Below are positions 59,421-64,000 of a stretch of 64,000 nt of DNA, one piece after another. Within the stretch, counting starts at the first letter, position 1, and each line of letters opens with the position of its first letter. This stretch comes from Geminicoccus sp036263595. Its GTDB lineage: Bacteria; Pseudomonadota; Alphaproteobacteria; Geminicoccales; Geminicoccaceae. Under the pieces are notes generated by a model that was not told the origin of the DNA, made no database searches, and was given only the letters and a program-made list of their open reading frames with translations. The stretch covers positions 6,139-70,138 of the forward strand of contig NZ_DATAGQ010000194.1 of NCBI RefSeq assembly GCF_036263595.1. The letters run 5' to 3'. The position numbers were made by a program, and so were the translations under genes.

Positions 59421-60302
59421 TCAGCTCTCCTGGCGTCGGCCGAGCAGGTCGCCCGACGCCAGGAGCGAGCCCCCCACGATCAACAGGGCGGCGAGCAACA
59501 GCCGCCATGACGGTTCGGCCCGACCCATGACGAGGAGCAGGAGCGTGCCGATCAGCGGGCCTGCATAGGCCGCTGCACCGAGCACGCGGATGTCACCGCT
59601 CTTGGTGCCCCGATCCCACAGCAGAAATGCCAGGCCGACCGGCCCCAGGCCCAACAGGACCAGCATCGCCCATCCGTGGCCTTGCGGGAGGACCGGCTGT
59701 TCCACGAGCAAGGAAGCGGCCAGCGAAAGGACTGCCGTGGCCAGGCAGAAGCCAATCACCGCGTCCGACGACGTGGCCGCCGCAAAACGTCGGTTCAGGA
59801 TGGAGTAGCCGGACCAGATCAGGGCGGCCGCGAGCGCACACAGCCAGCCGGCCAAGCTTCCCCCGCCTCCGATCTCGCCCCTGCCGAGCACGATCAGGCT
59901 GGTGCCGCCCAGCCCGAGCAGCGCCCCGACGACATGCCTTGGCAGGAGTCGCTCGCCCGGAAGCAGGGCAGAGAACAGTACGATCAGGAGTGGCCAGAGG
60001 TTGATGACCAGCAGGGCATCGACCGGCGGAAGCAGCTTCAGCGCCGTGAAATAGACGGCATGGTACCCGAAGAAGCCGCCGACGCCGATCGCCCAGGCGA
60101 GCGGCGTGGCCTGGAAGCCCCGCGTCGCCGGCTGCCCGCGCACGAGCAGCGCTCCCATCAGGAACACCCCGCCAATCAGGAACGCGGCGCCCGTCAGGAG
60201 AAATGGCGGCACGCCGTCGAGGGCCACCCCGAGCGGCGCCAGCGTCGCCCACAACAGGATGGCGCCCATGCCGATCAGCGTGCCAGGGCGGCGGTCGGGC
60301 AT
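59421..60302 (-). CDS. DMT superfamily (EamA-type) transporter
   Basis: A 293-residue protein with ten predicted membrane helices in two EamA halves. Landmarks: GTLIGMGAILLWATLAPLGVAL, VYFTALKLLPPVDALLVINLWPLLIVLFSALL, and in the second half LCALAAALIWSGYSILNRRFA and GAAAYAGPLIGTLLLLVMG. The start is taken at ATG 60302. It probably exports amino acids or other metabolites. It converges on the GST gene with three bases between stops. Confidence 0.9.
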   Translation of the reverse strand: MPDRRPGTLIGMGAILLWATLAPLGVALDGVPPFLLTGAAFLIGGVFLMGALLVRGQPATRGFQATPLAWAIGVGGFFGYHAVYFTALKLLPPVDALLVINLWPLLIVLFSALLPGERLLPRHVVGALLGLGGTSLIVLGRGEIGGGGSLAGWLCALAAALIWSGYSILNRRFAAATSSDAVIGFCLATAVLSLAASLLVEQPVLPQGHGWAMLVLLGLGPVGLAFLLWDRGTKSGDIRVLGAAAYAGPLIGTLLLLVMGRAEPSWRLLLAALLIVGGSLLASGDLLGRRQES

Positions 60303-60372
60303 TTCGCCATGGTGACGTGTGGTACTGCCAGCGCCTATGGTTGACGCAGATGGACCCGCCTCGGAGACCGAC

Positions 60373-60660
60373 ATGCTCTTCATCATCCGTGCCGAAGACA
60401 AGCCCGGCGCCCTCGCGCGCCGCATGGAAGTCCGGCCTACTCACCTCGCCTACTTGCAGTCCAGGATGGAGGTGATCAAGGTCGCCGGCGCCACGCTGGA
60501 CGAGAAGGGCGATCCAATGGGCAGCGTGCTCATCGTGGACGTGGCCGACAAGGCAGAAGCGGAAGCCTTTGCCAAGGCCGACCCATTCTCGGTCGAAGGC
60601 GTGTTTGCTTCCTTCACGGTCACTCCCTATCGCGCCGCACTGGGCGCCTGGATGGCCTGA
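60373..60660 (+). CDS. YciI family protein
   Basis: A 95-residue dimeric ferredoxin-like protein from ATG 60373 (MLFIIRAEDKPGALARRMEVRPTHLAYLQSRMEVIKVAG). The conserved His-Asp pair of YciI (HLAYL and the Asp in KADPFSVEGVF) is present. Members are of unknown function or act as small hydrolase/isomerase-like enzymes. It precedes the EVE gene, a common pairing in alphaproteobacteria. Confidence 0.92.
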   Translation: MLFIIRAEDKPGALARRMEVRPTHLAYLQSRMEVIKVAGATLDEKGDPMGSVLIVDVADKAEAEAFAKADPFSVEGVFASFTVTPYRAALGAWMA

Positions 60661-60668
60661 TCGACGTC

Positions 60669-61076
60669 ATGGCACACTGGCTGATGAAGACGGAGCCGGA
60701 GGACTATTCCTGGGAGCGGCTGGTTGCGGACGGCGAGACAATCTGGTCCGGCGTGCGCAACCATCAGGCCGCCCGCAACATGCGGTCGATGGCGCTGGGC
60801 GAGGAGGTCTTCTTCTATCGCTCGGTCGTCCAGCCGGCGGTGCTCGGGATCATGAGGGTATCGCAGACCTGGTACGACGACCCGGACAACCCGCCATGGT
60901 GCCTGGTGAAGCTGCAGCCGGTCCGCAGGCTGCCGAACGAGGTGCTTCTCTCGGCGATCAAGGCAGAGGCTGCCCTGGCGGACATCGCCCTCATCCGGCA
61001 GTCCCGCCTCTCGGTGACGCCGGTCAGCGACGAGCACTGGCAACTGATCCTGGAGCTGAGCGACGGGTCAAGGTGA
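60669..61076 (+). CDS. EVE domain-containing protein
   Basis: A 135-residue PUA-like EVE protein: MAHWLMKTEPEDYSWERL, WSGVRNHQAARNMRSMALGEEVFFYRS and VVQPAVLGIMRVSQTWYDD. EVE domains read modified bases (5-methylcytosine-type in DNA, or modified RNA), and the stand-alone bacterial form resembles thymocyte nuclear protein 1. It lies eight bases behind yciI. Confidence 0.92.
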   Translation: MAHWLMKTEPEDYSWERLVADGETIWSGVRNHQAARNMRSMALGEEVFFYRSVVQPAVLGIMRVSQTWYDDPDNPPWCLVKLQPVRRLPNEVLLSAIKAEAALADIALIRQSRLSVTPVSDEHWQLILELSDGSR

Positions 61077-61107
61077 CCTGCGCCGACATCCCTCGCCCTA
61101 CCACGCG

Positions 61108-62169
61108 ATGAGAAGCCTGCACCCCTGGTTCGTCACCGTCCTGCCAGCCTTGGTGGTTGGCGGCATTGGGGGAGGCCTGTTCGCCATCGCGCACGTTCCG
61201 CTCGCCTGGATGCTGGGTGCCCTGTTCGCGACGACGCTGGCCGCGTTGGCCGGCTACCGCATGGTCGTCCCGGCATCGCTGCGTTCGCCGTTCGTGGTCG
61301 TGCTGGGTGTGCTGGTCGGATCCTGGTTCGCACCCGACATGATGGGGCATGTGGTGCGATGGTGGCCGAGCCTCCTGGCACTCCTGCCCTACATCGCCCT
61401 CGTGACCCTGGTGACGACGCTCTGCTTCGTGCGGATCAGCCGCTACGACCCGGTCACGGCGTTCTTCTGCTCCGCTCCGGGCGGGTTCTCGGAGATGGTG
61501 GTGGCAGGCGAACGGGCCGGCGGCGACTTGCGGCGGATCGCCCTGATCCACGCCATCCGTGTGCTGATCGTGGTGAGCGTCCTGCCGGTCTTCGCCTGGC
61601 TGGTGGAGGCGGAAACGGCGGGTGTCACCGGTCCAGCCCTGCCGTCGGCTGGTCTTCGCGATCTGGTCCTGCTCGCGGGTTGCGGTACGGTCGGCGGCGT
61701 GGCCGGCGCCATCCTGCGACTACCGGCAGGCCCCCTCCTTGGCGCCATGGTGGCGAGCGGTGCCGCCCACATGGCGGGGCTAGTGCAGGGTGCCCCACCC
61801 GACTGGAGCGTGGCAGCGGCGCAGGTGGTCATCGGCGCGGCGGCAGGTTGCCGCTTCACCGGCACCGACCCACGCATGATCCTGCGCACCCTGGGGGAAA
61901 GCGTCCTGTCGACGACCCTCATGCTGCTGTTGGCAGCTGCCGCGGCTCTCCTGCTCCATCTGGCCACCGGGCTGCCGTTCGCGGCGCTGCTCCTGGCCTT
62001 CATTCCCGGTGGCCTCGCCGAGACCAGCCTCATCGCCATCGTGCTCGCCGTCGATCCGGCCTTCGTGGCTACCCACCACGTACTACGGATCGCGGTCATC
62101 GTGCTGGCCGTCCCGTGGGCATGGCGGATCTATCGGCGCCTTGCCTGGGGCGGGGCGCCGCCAGTCTAG
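61108..62169 (+). CDS. AbrB/AmoA-family (PF05145) membrane protein, putative ammonia monooxygenase-type permease
   Basis: A 353-residue protein with about ten membrane helices in two repeats. Signature segments: LPALVVGGIGGGLFAIAHVPLAWMLGALFATTLAAL, APGGFSEMVVAGERAGGDLRRIALIHAIRVLIVV, and LAFIPGGLAETSLIAIVLAVDPAFVATHHVLRIAVIV. The name 'ammonia monooxygenase' in older annotations is not meaningful; the family is more likely a transporter. Its TAG stop lies in a CTAG shared with the end of an IS481-type remnant. Confidence 0.9.
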   Translation: MRSLHPWFVTVLPALVVGGIGGGLFAIAHVPLAWMLGALFATTLAALAGYRMVVPASLRSPFVVVLGVLVGSWFAPDMMGHVVRWWPSLLALLPYIALVTLVTTLCFVRISRYDPVTAFFCSAPGGFSEMVVAGERAGGDLRRIALIHAIRVLIVVSVLPVFAWLVEAETAGVTGPALPSAGLRDLVLLAGCGTVGGVAGAILRLPAGPLLGAMVASGAAHMAGLVQGAPPDWSVAAAQVVIGAAAGCRFTGTDPRMILRTLGESVLSTTLMLLLAAAAALLLHLATGLPFAALLLAFIPGGLAETSLIAIVLAVDPAFVATHHVLRIAVIVLAVPWAWRIYRRLAWGGAPPV

Positions 62170-62818
62170 CTGTACAATCCCGGGATGTGGTGTGCCGGTT
62201 CGAGCCTGAACCCATCCGGCTCTTTGGCCCAGGTCTGACAGATGAACTCGCAGGGTGTGAGGCCGCGCAGGGTCGTCAGGCGCCGGGCGTGGCAGCAGGC
62301 GGCAACGAAGAATTGCAGGTATGCCCTTGGCTGGTCGTGGCAGCGCTTGACCGTCGCGTCCTTGATCGGGCGGTTCATTGGCAGGGCCTGCCAGTTGGTC
62401 CACCATCCAGCATCAGCCGGATGATCCGCATCTCGAAGATGACCGGTTCAGCAGAGTCGGGAGGGGATGGTCCACCTTGGTCAGCCGGTGGTCGATGCCG
62501 TCGCACAGCGCTCATCGAAGACGTGCTGGATTTCCCAGATGTCCTGCGGCAAGGCGTGAACTGGACTCCGTTGCCGGTCAGCGGATCTGGGCCTTTGTCG
62601 GGCATGCCGGCGGATCGCTGCGCGATGGTGTGGATGCGCCCGAGCACGGCCAGGATCAGGTCGCGCGGGAACGGAGCGGCCTCCATCTTGCCCGTACGCT
62701 CCACGAGTTGGGCAAAGGCGAGCTTCTCGTCTTGCCGCCGCCAGGGCCTGCTGGCGGCTGATCGCCACGAACAGGCTCAGCTTGTCCACTTCAGTTCAGA
62801 TCGCGGCCAGTTCGATGT
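62166..62818 (-). pseudogene. Degenerate IS481-family transposase remnant
   Basis: Fragments of an IS481 transposase read on the minus strand in several frames: DKLSLFVAI and LAFAQLVERTGKMEA, then LTGNGVQFT (the catalytic DNG is GNG here), GIDHRLTKVDHP, and a complete C-terminus MNRPIKDATVKRCH...CHARRLTTLRGLTPCEFICQTW...HHIPGLYS. Small insertions and frameshifts separate the pieces, including about 60 unrelated bases between DHP and WTN. The N-terminal third is missing because an IS5-type element sits at 62826. The final TAG overlaps CTAG, the usual IS481 target, inside the stop of the AbrB gene. Confidence 0.82.
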
Positions 62819-62825
62819 GGACTTA

Positions 62826-62842
62826 GAGCCCTTAACAAAACC
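62826..62842. repeat. Left terminal inverted repeat of the IS5-type element
   Basis: GAGCCCTTAACAAAACC, pairing with 63737-63753 at 14 of 17 positions. It overlaps the transposase stop codon at 62832. Confidence 0.75.
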
Positions 62843-63699
62843 ACCTCGTCACGACCTTGAGGCAGATCAGGCTGGCGGCGAGCAGGTGGAAGCCCTGGAG
62901 AATGTCGAGGCGCCGCTCGTAGCGGACGGTGAGCCTGCGAAAGCGGCTGAACCAGGCCAAGGTCCGCTCGATCACCCACCGGTGCCGGCCAAGCTTCTCG
63001 CTGCTCTCGATCCCGCGCCTGGCGATCCTGGGCACGATCTGGCGTCGGCGCAGTGCTGCGCGGCAGAAGTCGAAGTCGTGGCCTTTGTCGGCATGCAGCT
63101 TGGTCGGTCGCTTTCTTGGCCGTCCTGCACATTGCCGTACCGGCGGCACCGCCTCGATCAGCGGTGTGAGGAGCTTGCTGTCGTGCCGGTTCGCCGCCGT
63201 GAGCAGAAGCGCAAGCGGGATGCCGTGGCCGTCGACAAGGAGGTGGCGCTTGGAGCCAGGTCTGCCGCGGTCGGTCGGGTTCGGCCCGGTCGCTTCGCCC
63301 CCTTTTTCGCCGCGAACGAGGCACTGTCGACCGCTGCCCGACTCCAATCGATGGCGTTGGCCCTGCCCAGCCGATCCAGCAGTACGCGGTGCAGCCGCGC
63401 CCATACCCCAGCCGCTTGCCAGTCGCGCAGCCTGCGCCAGCAGGTCATACCCGACCCGCAACCCATCTCCTTGGGCAGATAGGCCCAGAGATGACCAGTA
63501 GGCCATCTCTCCATCCACAGCGTGGTCGGCGTCAGCAAGACGCCGACGGGCCAAGGCCGGTGCGCAGCACGAACACGATGCCTTCCAGCGCTCTGCGATC
63601 ATCAACAGGCGGACGGCCACCTCTTGGCCGCGGCCCACGCGCGGGGAGGAGCGGCTCGACCAACCGCCATAGCTCGTCGGAAACCAGAGGGTCTTTCAT
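62832..63699 (-). pseudogene. IS5/IS427-type transposase, two frames plus an interrupted N-terminus
   Basis: Reading from ATG 63699: MKDPLVSDELWRLVEPLLP...GGRPPVDDRRALEGIVFVLRTG, then about 60 foreign bases with a TGA at 63532-63534. The frame resumes WAYLPKEMGCGSGMTCWRRLRDWQ...DSASF. At an A5G5 run (63298-63307) a -1 shift is needed to reach GGEATGPNPTDRGRPGSKRHLLVDGHGIPLAL...ADKGHDFDF...WVIERTLAWFSRFRRLTVRYERR. The A5G5 shift is the usual programmed orfA/orfB site in this group, but the N-terminal insertion with a stop makes this copy unlikely to be active. Confidence 0.8.
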
Positions 63700-63736
63700 C
63701 CGGCCATTTCAGCGCAGCTTGCTCCCATGCCCACCA

Positions 63737-63753
63737 GGTTCTGTTATGCGCTC
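63737..63753. repeat. Right terminal inverted repeat of the IS5-type element
   Basis: GGTTCTGTTATGCGCTC on the plus strand, the inverted partner of 62826-62842, followed by TA. Confidence 0.75.
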
Positions 63754-63755
63754 TA

Positions 63756-64000
63756 AGCCCGATCCCCCGGAGGGCTGTCAGCACAGCTGACAGGGCTCGC
63801 AGGCCACCCAGGATGCGCCTCCAGATGCCGGCTGAGTGCATAGCTTCAGCCCGCTCCCTCGGAGACACGGTATTGCCGGTCAAGCGGGTGGCGGGTCGGC
63901 TGCTCCGGGGTGGAACGCCTTTGGTGGGCGGATGACGGCTTGCGCCCACGACCAGCAGCCTTGGAGTTGCCGGCGGTCGCCGGGATGCTGGCGTCTGCAT
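63756..64000. other. Unassigned right flank of the IS cluster
   Basis: About 245 bases to the window edge. It includes an 8-base inverted repeat, CTGTCAGC-ACA-GCTGACAG at 63775-63793. Short open frames on the minus strand reach the window edge (one closes at 63846), but none resembles a known protein, including the missing part of the IS481 transposase. Confidence 0.4.

Larger units (their letters stand above)
62826..63753 (-). mobile_element. IS5-family (IS427-like) insertion sequence
   Basis: A 928-base element. Imperfect terminal inverted repeats are GAGCCCTTAACAAAACC (62826-62842) and, on the other strand, GAGCGCATAACAGAACC (63753-63737), 14 of 17 identical. A 2-base TA flanks both ends (62824-62825 and 63754-63755), the target duplication expected for the IS427 group. 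It carries a two-frame transposase and has inserted into an IS481 remnant. Confidence 0.82.

Noticed and set aside
62402..62464. Whether the roughly 60-base insertions in the two transposases are one mobile mini-element
   Set aside because: The insertion here and the one near 63490-63560 share only a short GGTCATCT, with no inverted ends, so random decay is the simpler view.
1..64000. CRISPR arrays, prophage modules or an integrative element
   Set aside because: No regularly spaced repeats, integrase or phage structural genes were seen. The only mobile DNA is the IS wreckage at the right end and the single AT-rich gene.

Overview
The window is GC-rich (roughly two thirds G+C by eye), densely packed chromosomal DNA from an alphaproteobacterium, probably of a Rhodospirillales-like lineage. 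The placement rests on gene content and order: aminotransferase-hom-glpX-recJ, dapC-ftsK-lolA, lgt-midA-pgeF, ubiK, a class I PHA synthase with a phasin, and a thioredoxin/Lon-N/Trm112/DUF971 operon. No rRNA is present, so a finer placement is inference. Translation starts are often TTG or GTG, and stop/start overlaps (ATGA, GTGA, TTGA) are very common.

Layout. 1-377: 5' part of a histone-deacetylase-like hydrolase. 633-5783: four coupled genes (glycosyltransferase, asparagine-synthase-like enzyme without the glutaminase cysteine, left-handed beta-helix acyltransferase, flippase-like membrane protein), probably making and exporting a modified glycan or glycolipid. 5795-7481: DUF1045 protein and a CorA-type channel. 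7643-14354: partial type II secretion locus (STN-like secreted protein, prepilin peptidase, secretin, ATPase, inner-membrane platform) with no pseudopilins. 14389-19666: recJ, glpX, hom, aminotransferase. 19755-22714: a lipoprotein divergent from phaC. 23036-25211: CHASE4-GGDEF-EAL gene broken by two frameshifts. 25304-26190: DUF2161 protein and tRNA-Gly(GCC). 26356-33619: ten coupled genes from a thioredoxin/TPR chaperone to an M23 peptidase. 33629-37357: csaA, phasin, TetR regulator, proC, ybjN-like gene, ubiK. 37500-40170: lgt-midA-pgeF.

40217-41080 is an AT-rich gene of unknown function, clearly foreign to its surroundings, lodged behind an operon that pairs a TAXI substrate-binding protein with an ABC-2 exporter (41092-43654). 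43923-50016 carries alanine dehydrogenase, a MocR-type regulator (TauR candidate), a DUF2971 protein, a cupin and sulfoacetaldehyde acetyltransferase, suggesting taurine or sulfoacetaldehyde use, although the aminotransferase and phosphotransacetylase are not in the window. 50114-53520 holds an unknown protein, a cation/proton antiporter with a cyclic-nucleotide-binding domain, a lipoprotein and a small orphan. 53780-62169 holds dapC, ftsK, lolA, a YqaA-like protein, a GST, a DMT permease, YciI, an EVE protein and an AbrB-family permease. The right end (62166-63753) is insertion-sequence wreckage: an IS481-type remnant interrupted by an IS5/IS427-type element.

The most unusual signal is a 10-base word, GAACGAACCC, found three times in the linker of the acyltransferase and three times in the linker of FtsK, always read as (T/M)-N-E-P. 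Other points are probable CTG starts, a five-fold heptad repeat in the phasin, an orphan intrinsic terminator next to the tRNA, and a perfect palindrome inside the putative gspE promoter.
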